Positions 35,422-46,158 of a stretch of 64,000 nucleotides of DNA are shown piece after piece; position 1 is the stretch's first letter, and each line of letters starts with the position of its first letter. The stretch comes from Limnomonas spitsbergensis (Eukaryota > Chlorophyta > Chlorophyceae > Chlamydomonadales): NCBI GenBank assembly GCA_037349105.1, contig JAYJMM010000113.1, forward strand, positions 3,162,001-3,226,000, given 5' to 3'. The translations under genes were made by a program, and so were the position numbers. The notes beneath the pieces were generated by a model that saw only the letters and a program-made list of their open reading frames with translations, was not told where the DNA came from and did not search any database.

Positions 35422-37920
35422 CGTCAAAAAAACTATGTGGCCTAGGAAATGCTAGCACCATGCCGCATGCTCCTACCTAAGTATGAGCACTGCAGCAATG
35501 TCACAAGCACAGGGCCTCAGATCAGATTAGGGGCTAGGTTCCGTGTGTCCTCCTAGCAAAGCATGATCCGTTTTAGGGTCGCATTGTTACACAGAATGTC
35601 TCAGAATGTCCAGTACCACAAGGGCCTTGGAGGTACAGGCCTCAAAGGAGGAGGCAGAAGAGGAGGATGACATGGATGACTGCTATTTTGTTGCATAGCA
35701 TTGGTTTCATGAATGCCCTTGAACAATTACTGATCACGGTAGATGTTTGCGTGGTTTTCATCCTGTCGCCAACCAATGAACATGCATTATCCAAGAAGTT
35801 GTTTCGTTGACTTTTGGGGTACGGGTCAACGACCCATATCAGGTGATGGTTTCAAACTTGCAGGATGACAGTTGTCACTGCAGAACATGTGACAGACCAT
35901 CGTAGGGACTATGGTGCAGCTTCGCTTTAAGTGCAAAATCACAAACAAACAAGTAAATAAAAGTACGTTTTTAACAGAGTTCGATCCATCCGGGCCTCTG
36001 CTCCAGGCCGGTCGGTCACGGGGCAGCACATGTGCGCTCATACACAATCATGCCAACAACATAACAACAAAGTCGACAAAGTACAAATAAAGGGAAGAGA
36101 TTGTTATTTTGTGTCGGTTTGCGGCAGTTGGGTCGAAATTGGGTCTTATTCTGTGTCGGCTGCCCGACAGAATAGCAATGGAAACACGACCTAACAGCAC
36201 GATTCTGATGCGTGGAGGAACTTCTTCCTCCACCCTTTCGAAAGTTCCTCCACCCGATCGCGTGGAACAGGTGTGGAGGAACGGGTGGAGGAACTTTCGA
36301 AAGGGTGGAGGAACGCATTCTTTTCCGCGGAAGGGGGGGGGGGGGTCCACGGTAATATTGAACTATTGAGCTCATTGCCAGCGTGGCCGAGATAATTTCT
36401 GCGTCCTTTCCCTTCTATATGACGTTAATCGCATGTTCTTTCTTTAACTTTTGATGTCTTTCCGGCGATTTGGCCAGCAAACGACGGCTCTTTCGATGAT
36501 AGAGCGAGCGATCTACAGTCACATAAAACAACGAGCGATCTACAGCCACGAAAATAATGTGCTACTTCCATAGTCGGTCTGCTAGGGAGAATAACAGAAC
36601 GATGTGCAGAAATGATCTACACTGCAAGGAAGAATGCACGAAAGAAATGAAACAGGCGGCAGGAAAGAGCGCTGTGAAGATCTCCCGTACAGAACTCCAA
36701 CCTTCGCCATTCTTCCTCCATCTCACATTCTCACGTCTCGTGGAACAGGGGTGGAGGAACGGGTGGAGGAATTTTCGAAAACTTTCGTATTTTTCCTCCA
36801 CACTTGTTTCCTCCACCAATCAGAATCGGGCTGTAATTCTCTAGGCGGTCAAGAATTCGCTTGTCCAACTTCTTCCTCGGAAGCTTCTATCTTGCCATCA
36901 GATCAAAGGGAAACAACAGAATATTTCACACGTCTTCTTTCTAGCCCTCACCACCCGGCCCTCACCATTTCCTCACCCTGGACGTGCCGGTCAGTGAGAT
37001 GGACAGAGACAAAGCGGGCGATGAGGCATCAGATCAAGACCGTCTGCCCTTACGCGAAGTGAGGAACGGAGTGTTTGTTGGGTCCAGAGTTGGCAATGAA
37101 GGTCTTGTTCATTAGGAACTACCTTAGGTATGATCGCCATCAGGGGATCGCCCCTGATCGCCGCCATCTCATCCCTTTTTCGCCGGTGCTTTTCACGATC
37201 GTCGTGGGCGCAGTGCACAGAGTAATGAGCGAATTGCCTCAATTTCGTTTTACCGGTATATCTCTTGACTGATCTTTGAAAGAGGCGAGTCAGGGCAGCA
37301 ACTAGCTATTGCTGGCTTTTAACCCGAGGGCTGTGGAGCCCTGCAGCCCTGCTGTGTAACCCTGATTTGATGTCAGAGACTTTCAGTGATATCTTGGAAG
37401 GAAATCCCTGTCGGAACGAGCCGGAATGATACCTTGGTAAAACATATTGTAAAGAGCGTCTGCGTGGTGCGTTGCCCTTTGCTCGAGTGACGCGTGTTGC
37501 CTGGTGGGAGTGCTGCCATACTTGCAACATGCGTGCGCCGCATCAGCATGCATGGGAATATGGGATGCTGTTGGGATGTGTGATGTGGTTCAAGTTCTGC
37601 CAATGTTGCAGTACGGTATCCGCCATGCATTGCTTGCTGTCTTTGTGCCTGTTGCACAGCTTGTGCTCCTCTGCTCTGCATTGCTGCTTCACGTTTTTCT
37701 GCCTGTTTGGAATCTGCCGTTCCTTGTTTGCTGTGTTCGTGCCAGTCGGCAACATATGCCGTAGTGCCGCGCACAGCTTGCTGTCTCTCGCTCTGCCTGT
37801 TTTCTGCACCCGCCGTGTCCTGTTTGCTTTATTTTTTGTCTTGTTCAACATCTGCCGTGTGCCACTCGGCTGTCTTACAAGGAGGCCCATAAGAAGTAGG
37901 ATCTAAGAATTGAATTCATG
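35422..37920. other. Gene-poor stretch with hairpin elements
   Basis: No gene is supported. Two related hairpin-forming elements lie at about 36200-36315 and 36700-36840 (ggtggaggaactttcgaaag). Short direct repeats gagcgatctacag occur at 36508 and 36533. A degenerate CT/GT-rich tandem region (gcttgctgtc, catctgccgtg) spans 37610-37870 just before the hypothetical gene. Confidence 0.45.
36222..36311. repeat. Inverted repeat (long hairpin)
   Basis: The arm around 36222-36253, with caccctttcgaaagttcctc, is answered by gaggaactttcgaaagggtg within 36281-36311. A second, imperfect copy at 36740-36815 shares gtggaacaggggtggaggaa and gggtggaggaattttcgaaa. acagcacgattctgatgcgt (36196) appears inverted at 36815-36835, suggesting shared element ends. 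Confidence 0.8.
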
Positions 37921-37928
37921 CAATGTAG

Positions 37929-40900
37929 GTGGAGGCAATAGTCCAGGGCTGGAGTGAAGCTGCCTCTGCTGCAGCTGCGCCTGTTGCGCATGGTAACACT
38001 GATGGAGCTGCGGCTCAGGTAGAAATGGTAAAACCTGATGAGGCCGAGGCACGTGCAAACAATGGCGAGGCTGCCGCACAAGTACACTCTGATGACACTG
38101 AGGTGCAAGTTTACTCTGCTGGGGCTGCATTGCACGTAAATCGTACTGGCACTGCGCAAGCAATCTGCGGTCTGCAACAGCATGAGCCTGTCTCAGGGGG
38201 CATGAGTCCCCCTGTCACATGCCCCAAGAAACGCCCCCTTACTTCCGCCATCCCGAGACAAGCGAGGAGCGTCAGGCTACTGCCTGGATTGTACTCGTCA
38301 GGGGCGGTGGTGCCTGCTGGCACACAGCGCCACTCCGCAGAGGACCTGCAGGCTACCACAGGAGCATGCGACACCGCAATTTGCAAGCAGGCAAAGGACA
38401 GGAAGCAGCTGCCAAGGGTGCACGGTAGCCACCTCGTGTGCCAGAGGTGAGAATGTAAGATGCCGATGCAGGCCAGGCCCTGGCTTGTCCTCTGGGCAAG
38501 TGTATATTTTCGGTCATCAGGCCAACCTCGGCGGGCTGCCCTCGGCCGCAAGAAGCAGGCTAGGGACCAAACTAATCAAACCTGGACCGATGGGCCGAGG
38601 GCTCAATCAGCAGTGTGGCATGCCATTCATAAAACAACATGTATGTATGTTTTGTTCGGTAAGTAGTTAAATTGTGGCATAAGGGTTGCCAAGCAGAAAA
38701 AAGAAACACTCCGCATAATGAGCAGCCCTTCAACTCCAAGCAAGGGATCATACAAACCTGAAACCATGGCTTAGATGCCATGTATCCCGCGGGGTGATAC
38801 AGGAAACTCTCAACTTTGGCTTGCCTCAGCCATTATTCAGCAGTATCACAGCCCACGACCGTGACAGGCTGTTGCAGCAAGCTGGCCTTGCTGCTCCTAT
38901 CATTGGCCGCAGGTCGGTCACGGTTGGCCCCAACTGGTCCAGTAGTGGCCGCAGGGCAGGACTACAAAGGTGGTATATCCCACAAAAGAAAAGGAACTGT
39001 CAAACCTCTATACTGTGTATTTCACGGGCCAACAGCTGGGCTGGGCCTGAGCTATTTTTTCTGATGGTCATTGGTGTGGCCTCGACCCAATCTGAACTGC
39101 GAACATCACTCCTATGAGGCAACACCGTACTTGTTCTTCTCCCTATGTGTGTGACTATCCTTAACAGGCCGCTGGGCAGCCACCACTGGGCGGACGAGGA
39201 CTGAATCTGAACCAGCCTTAGCCCGGTTGCACAAGTAACAGGCTTTATCAGGCCTTACCTGCCAGTGGCCAGGTTGTAGCTGAAGTGTAGCTGAACCAGT
39301 GTGTAATAATGGTTGGGTGAAATTCAACGCTCCTCGTCCACCTTCCTATCATCAGGTCAACCCACATGGGCGCCGGCGCGAGGACTGCATTTGGCAAGGA
39401 GGAAGACAACCGCGGTGAGGCGCTGTCTACCGATGATTCCTCGGCTGATCTGCACTGCAGTGAGCTCTCTGTCGATGACTGTATTTCTGGCCTGTACTTC
39501 CGTGGAGCGTCTGCTGGACAGGCTGTACGGCCCAGACGGGTCACTCCTGTGTCAAAGTGAGTGTCGTTTTGTCTAGATAACTAAAGACCCTGAACCCTGA
39601 TGAGGGCAATTGCACAGACGTGGCCTAAAGCCGCGCACCTTCCCGCACTTTCAGGTTCCCGACTTAATTTATATTTGTTTGCTGGTGGGATCCTCACCAG
39701 CAAACAGCCAGTATGGAAGAGCTCCCTCATTGACTTCATGGACATTTGGACACCGGCTTCATGAACACTGGTCAAACAGGTTGTTGCACTTCATGTGAGA
39801 AATAGATATTGGAGGACATATCTCAGACGCAACATAGGGTGTTGAGTCGCAAGGTAACAGCGCAGCATGGGACAAGGCCTCGTCCTTGCCATTACTTGCT
39901 ACCGGTATAAAAAAACGCCGAGCACTGGCCTCAAAAAGGGGCTTCTTTCATCATCGCTAGGATGTGGGCGGCTGGTCTCAAACTTGTCGAGTCCAAGCAA
40001 AATAATAATACCAGTCATGGTGCGTATGTACCTATTCAAGACCGCTCCTTGGACCATCAGTGACCAAAGCTTGCAACCCGTAGTGCCCCCTTGTCATCCC
40101 TAAGCAGCCTGACGGAGGCCCTCTAGATTCAGACGGGTTGTGGGAGGTAAGGTCAGTTAGGTTGAATTCAGGATATGCCCCATCCCTGATCTCTGGTCTA
40201 AACCCTGGTCTCTGAACCCACTGCGTCTCCTTGGCCTGAATCCGTTGGCAGGCGTCGCCGCAGCTCAGTCTATCATGACCATGGCCTTCTCTCCGCGTGC
40301 CACGCCTCCTGGACTGGCAGCTCCCTGACAGCACTTACTAGCATGCCCATCAAGCGTCCCAGCATGCCCATTAAGGCTCCTGCTGGCCAGCCCGTCAAGC
40401 CTCCTTGCAGCAACATCGTGGCTGCCGCGCCCATCTCTGGGGCTGCTCCAAGGATCGAACAGTACTATATGTACTTTGGCAGTCGTTCAGGACTCACGGC
40501 AGTGGCATCCTGGAAGCTAGCGGTTGCACCCACGCCACGTTCTTTCCTGAAGAAGCTGGCTATTGTGCTTCGAGAGGAGGATGCTGCACCTGCGGCGAAC
40601 GTTACTGCTGTGCCGCGGGAGACACTGGCTTCGCCAATGCAAAAGCTTGCTGCTGTTCCTGGGGTGAAGGAGGCTGCACCTCCATGGAACCTTGCCGCTG
40701 TGTTGCGGGAGCAGGACGTTGCGCCCGCGATGCGCAGGACCTCAGAGGATCCCATGCCGGGCAGAGTCCTGAGCATGCGACTGCCCATGCGGGTCTTCCA
40801 TGCCACAGGGACTGCTGCGTGCGCTAGCTCTGCTCAGCAGGTCATGCAGCCGCTTGGGTCCCAGAGCTCGGTCATCCCTTATCCTGGGAAGCGCAAGCAG

Positions 40901-40963
40901 AGCTGCCCGCAGCGTAGCCTTTCAGGCCATGCCTGTGAGCTTCCTGGCTGTGGATGTTCCTGA
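37929..40963 (+). CDS. Hypothetical protein with basic (NLS-like) segment, 5' end not found
   Basis: Three exons join in phase: 37929-38446 (from a gtag acceptor; donor gtgaga), 39356-39556 (donor gtgagt) and 40252-40963 ending in TGA, about 476 residues. Exon 1 is alanine/glutamate-rich with short repeats (EAAAQVHSDD). Exon 2 is acidic (DDSSADLHCSELSVDD). Exon 3 opens with a K-RRR cluster and has internal semi-repeats of the type LAAVLREQDVAPA. No domain is recognised. The good splice sites and phase agreement argue for a real gene; low complexity and the missing start codon argue for caution. Confidence 0.45.
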
Positions 40964-42177
40964 ATTCCTGTCAAAAGGACCATTGGTTTTTCAGGTCCCA
41001 AGACGAACCAATTGTCCTCTTGACAGAAAGGCAGGAATGGCAGAAGAGATAAGATAGTAGAAAGGAAGAAAGGGGCATTCCCTAGAGAGTAGAGACCAGA
41101 GATTGAAAGGATGAGCTGGTGCAGGTCAAGGCTAAAGCCAATTCCGCTCCATCACTGTGAAAGACTGTTCGGTGGCACTACAGTAGTGCAGTAGAAGGGA
41201 GAACAAATATAGATGTTTGAAATCAATGTTAGCGAAAGTTTTGTATGTGTGGGCGAGTGTAGCTTAAACTCGGGTTTATTTTGGGATTTTACCTAGCCTC
41301 TCCTGCTGCCCTGTGCCTGCACTGCCTGCTAGGAAAGGACCCCTGAAACATCCCATGCATCCCATTATTTTCATGGCCGGAGGAAGTAGTTTGTCTAGAC
41401 TCCCCGTAGTTGTCACCTCAAGTTTGTATTTCGTGCTGCAAGCATGCAGTTGCCGCCACTGAAGTACTGCCTCATTAATCACTTGTTCTTTAAAATTGTT
41501 CTTGTAGTTTCAGTCTTACTTTAGCTGAAGGTAGCGCTTAGGTGGCCAGTCTGGGTGCAGAATTTGCTATCTTCTCTCTTCATTAAAATTTGCATTATTG
41601 GATGAATGGAGTTTGGTCACAGTTTCTGAAGAAAAAGCCGGGGCTGCGAGGCTGTGTTGTCTTTTTCTCTGATGTTCATTGACCAAAGCATTAAGATAGA
41701 TGTGTTTGAATTAGTGTATGTATAGATATGGTATCATTCATGTGTTTCTGCCTCCTAGGCCATCTTCTGTCTCGAGGATTTATACACATCAGCCTAGTTC
41801 TACGCTGCCTTATCAATGCATTTAAATGTTATCCATACGTATCTTCCCATGCTTACAAATAGGATGTATTTGACTCAAGATATGTCCTCCGTTTGTAGAA
41901 AAGTGTACACCTGTCCGGGTCCTGGGGGACCTTTTCTTTATGGTCGGGTCAAACCGACCACCGTCTTTTCTTTAGGTCGGCAGATGCAGACCAAGTGTCA
42001 TTTTTCTTTACTTACAACCTCAGATTTATTTCTGCCTCTAAAATGATGATTAGGGTGGAAATCAGGAAGTGGTCCCTGGCTGATTTTGCCGGCTGAGTAT
42101 TACCTAGCTGAGTCGCTGCCTGCACCCTGGGAAGCCCAGGGCTGCCCAGAAGCTTTTAGCCCCCTTTCCTGCTGCGT
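40964..42177. other. Stretch without gene, probably including a 3' untranslated region
   Basis: Composition turns AT-richer than upstream, no coding segment is seen, and at least part may be the 3' untranslated region of the hypothetical gene. Confidence 0.35.
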
Positions 42178-42246
42178 TTAGAACTGGTACTGAGACCTTG
42201 TCCTCGATTACGATAATTGGGGACAAGGTCTCAGTACCAGTTCTAA
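42178..42246. repeat. Perfect 26-bp inverted repeat with 17-nt loop
   Basis: The left arm 42178-42203 begins ttagaactggtactgagacc and the right arm 42221-42246 is its exact complement. The loop is tcgattacgataattgg. RNA from either strand would form a 26-bp perfect stem. It does not resemble a simple terminator because no T-run follows and the window is nuclear. Confidence 0.9.
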
Positions 42247-44860
42247 GGCTCTTGGATCTCCGAATCTGGCATTATTGCTATCCGCTTAAGCCAACGGGTC
42301 TGTCAAAATGCATTGGCCTTGCCATCGAGCGGCCTTGTATGAGCTGGCGCCGATACCAGACTTGGTCCAGTTTTTTCTAGGTTTGTTTCTGGCGACATTA
42401 CCTGACTGGCTCCCAGTTCTCTGATACCTGTAATGTTTTCATTATCTTCAATTATCTGTCCAATATGGCTTTGTGTATGTAGATTACGTCGCAGTCAGTG
42501 GTCAATTAAACGGTCCCTTGGTTAAAAGTAAGTATCCTTCTGATCTTCCATGTGAAGTGATATCTGTCTTTCGGTCGTACCGGTTATCATTTATCATTGG
42601 AACTAAGGAAGTGAAGCCTATGCTTTCTTGCAAACAACCGGCATTCTTAGTTGTTATATACCGGTACATTGACTCTGATATATCGATATGGCCTTGCTTG
42701 GTGCGCAGCAGCAGCCTGCTCAAATGAGTTGGTTTTAGTTGTCAGGGGTGTCTGTTGCGTGCACTTCTTAATATATGCTGGCAGCTGACAATACTGACGA
42801 GTGGTCAGTTGTCTGGACATCCTGCCGGTCAGGACATGTCTTTCTGGTCCTTGACACCAGAAGTATCATTTGTATAAGGACCGGACCAGTGGACCGGACT
42901 CTATTTGTGTTGAAACGTACATGGGTTTCAGCCTGTAAATAGGTACAAACAGTGACATATGCACGCCCCATGCATTGATTACGTGATCATTATATTTTGG
43001 CTGCAGCATTTCGGCCCATGCGTTAATTGCGATGCCCCGCGGAACTTTTAAGACACCTCTGATACGATTGACGTCACATTTCGGTGAGCTGGGTGCATGT
43101 ATAGGTATGTGTTATGACTTCCATGTTGCTGTTGAAGGGGCAGGACACATTTGTCAAGTCACTGGTTGTGTGTCATATAACTAAACTTCAATGATCTTCT
43201 ATTCCTCAACTGACATAGTGGCAAGCAAATCCTACAGACACGGTCCTTTGTGCGAAAATGATCACGATTGATCATAGGATAAGCAAGAATGACTGCTAAG
43301 ATCTGAAGTAAAACACGATATTTCGGCGACCGTGATAAGTTCGTAGAGTTTCAAACAATTGCTGACTAGGCACTATTTAAACTATTCGGGCTTGCCGAGA
43401 AGCGCGCCCTTTTTAATGCTATTGCACGATGCAGTTGCCACCAGTGGGTTGCCACTACTCATGCTGCTGTCAATGTAATGTGATCCAGACGATCTCAAGA
43501 TACCGCCCCAAAGCATTTAGATTAGAGAGTCTATAAAGTCACGAGAGAGTAATGAGTCCGACTCTTAGGGAACGCCATTACACACAGTCCCACGACTGCC
43601 GCATCTATGCCCAGCCCAGCATCAGCGCTCTACTAGCAGTAGTAAACAACCCGACAAGCACGATCAGCCTGCAAATCAGAGAAACCATCTCCAACTGAGG
43701 CGAGTTAAGTCATGCAGCCAGACAGCACTCAGCCGCGCAAGCGCTCCACAACTAGAAGCAGAGAAATCTCCTTGGCAGACCATTCGGCCTGGCTTAGGCT
43801 TCCCAAACTTAATGGCACGATTAGTTTGCTAGAGAGTCCGGGAATTAGCTACCCCGGATTCCAACTGCAGACCAGGAAGAGCTATGAGTTCAGGAGTCTG
43901 CTCACAGGGCTGCTCACACGGCTGCTTGGAGGATGGACAGAAAGTTAAATCTTGCTTGGCCGAACAAACAGACAAACAAACTGCAGATTGTTTGTTACTT
44001 TATCCAAGGAATAGCCACTTGGGTAAAGCTGCATGATGCTTAATTGTGGGACAGCATCAGCACCTGAGCGCGGCTGAGACGAGCTGGTTGCCCCTTGGGC
44101 TGTGCCACTTCAACAAGTACAGTGTATCATGATGGATTGTTTGCTGGTATCCTTCTGTTTGGATTTTGCAGGAGATCTTAGAGATCCAAGACAACAGTAG
44201 TGCTACCAGGACATTGATTTTCGGCAAAGCCTGTGAAAACAGAACTAGCTGCTCACCAATAGGGCGCAGCATCTGCGATGATTGTTGCATGTAGGCTACT
44301 GTGTGAATTTTGCACATGAACATTAAGGTCCAATTATACAGCAGCGCTGGCAGTGCAAGGGTTTTGATCAGAGATGCCTGTTCCCCAATAGGGCTTCAGT
44401 TCTAGCTGCCCTTTTGTACCCCTATTGTTTACTTAAAGTTTAGCTTATGTTCAGATAAGGACACAATTTCATAAGCAGGGAGTGCATGCCGCTGCTTTTA
44501 TCTGGTGGGGATACGGTAATACTCGTTAAAAACTTAAATCCAGAGACAGCGAAGGCGGAGGAAAATAGATCCCTACCCTGTGGCCATAGAGGCAGTGTGT
44601 TGGCACACTTAGCCTGCGCCAGAATGCCTTAACCTGCTGGTAGACCCAGGTGGTTAGGCATTCGAGCTTTTTCACGCTGAAGAGATTCAAGAGACCCGAA
44701 CGGTGAACCCGAATTAGGAATGAGAATTTGCGGGTTATAGATTTTTACTGCTGGATCCAGGTCGCATAATTTCTCCGATGGGCAGTATGAAAATTTATAA
44801 TTGGTATGTGATTAAAGGTTAGCCATGTCATCCTAGGCCTGTCAACGGGCAGCTTTTCAA
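42247..44860. other. AT-richer stretch without recognised gene
   Basis: Only short frames occur (for example 43712-43948, basic and serine-rich), with no motifs. Nothing is assigned. Confidence 0.4.
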
Positions 44861-44864
44861 AGCT

Positions 44865-45010
44865 TCAAGTACAAGAGCGAGGATAGAGGAGCCGTCCACC
44901 TTGCCCTTCCAGGTGGGGACCCCCCTCGCCCTTGCTCTTGCAAGGTGGGGATTCCCCTTGCCCCTTGCAGGTGAACATCACCCGGGCCCTTGCAGGATAC
45001 ACCATCCAAG
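44865..45010. repeat. Imperfect tandem repeat, ccttgcccttgcaggtgggga type
   Basis: Four to five imperfect copies of a C/T-rich unit of about 20-30 bp with cttgcaggtg cores are recognisable. Confidence 0.6.
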
Positions 45011-45435
45011 ACTCCAGACAGCCCATCGGTAATGCCAGGCCTGGGATGACGTCACCAATATTGATCACATACGGTAACTATTTTTAGATTTTCTTGAAGT
45101 ATATTCAAAATCTGCGGCGGAATTCCAGTGCGTCCTTTATCCTTCCTAAGGCATCTCAATGTTCATTATTTATAGACACCAATTGATGGAACCTGGTGCA
45201 CAAGAACAAGATCTGCGGCTTGGAGCTTGGAGCGTAGTTTGCAGACTAAGCTCTGGGAGCACGATCCTGGGAAACCAGGACCTCCTGCAAGTGGAGCGGG
45301 AGCAGGACTTGGGGCGAAATTCAGCAGGCACCCGCCTGAGAAGTTGGCCCCAGGGGCGTGGCATACGACAAAAAGATCTTGCAGGAGGAGCCACCCCCAT
45401 GTTGCAGGAAAACTCCACCAAGACCACGCACCAGG

Positions 45436-45639
45436 TTGAGGCGTTTCCTTTTTAGAGGTTGGAACTTCCTTTGTATTCTGTTTTTTCCAGCCTTTTGTTT
45501 TGTCCCTTCACTCCCCCCCCCCCTTTCTTGTGTCCCGTCCCCTTGTGTGTTTCTCTCCAACTTTCCTCCCAACTATTTAGTTAGGCGCCCACGCAGCCGA
45601 GCCTTATTTGAGCAGGGCCCAGAGGTGTAACGTCATTGA
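45436..45639 (-). mobile_element. SINE-like element with 19-bp target-site duplication
   Basis: On the minus strand it starts ttcaatgacgttacacctct, continues with ggctcggctgcgtgggcgcc, an A/G-rich middle and gaagttccaacctctaaaaa, and ends near cgcctcaa. It is bounded on both sides by the identical 19-mer accaagaccacgcaccagg (45417-45435 and 45640-45658). The perfect duplication points to a recent insertion by target-primed reverse transcription, which defines the family ends used for the other copies. Confidence 0.85.
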
Positions 45640-45659
45640 ACCAAGACCACGCACCAGGA

Positions 45660-46158
45660 TTTGTCATCTAACATTTTAGTCACTAAAATATTTCGTTCAA
45701 GGCAACCTTATCAGTTTGTATGGTTTGATGGGGTTTTTGTCCCTGGCTGGGCACTAAGGCCAATAACTGGAGAGAGTTCAGGCCTCTGGTGCAGGATTTG
45801 AAGTTTTCACGGCTGGTGGTTGGCCATTTTGGTACCACAAGAGGTAGCAAAAGTCTGCACACAGGGTGGCTGAGCCAGGAAGGGTACCTCTGGGTGTAGT
45901 GGTGAAGTGAACATATTGCAGGGGGAAAATTCCTTCAGGAGGATGCACTCGTGTATTTGCCATCGAGTCACCCCCCTAAAATCAAGGAATTTATGCTTCA
46001 GAGTTTCGTTTCTGAGATAGGTTAGTGTAGCAAATCAAGGCAGCAGTTTTGAACAAGACGCAAGCGCCGGTATCCAGGGAATCAAAAAGAGGCTCTGATG
46101 TGAGAGAACGATTCGCAGGACGTGGCAACCAAATCAAATCATCCGCCTCCGGGTAAAA
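45660..46158. other. Region downstream of the molybdate transporter
   Basis: Probably carries the transporter 3' untranslated region (minus strand). No other feature is seen. Confidence 0.4.
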
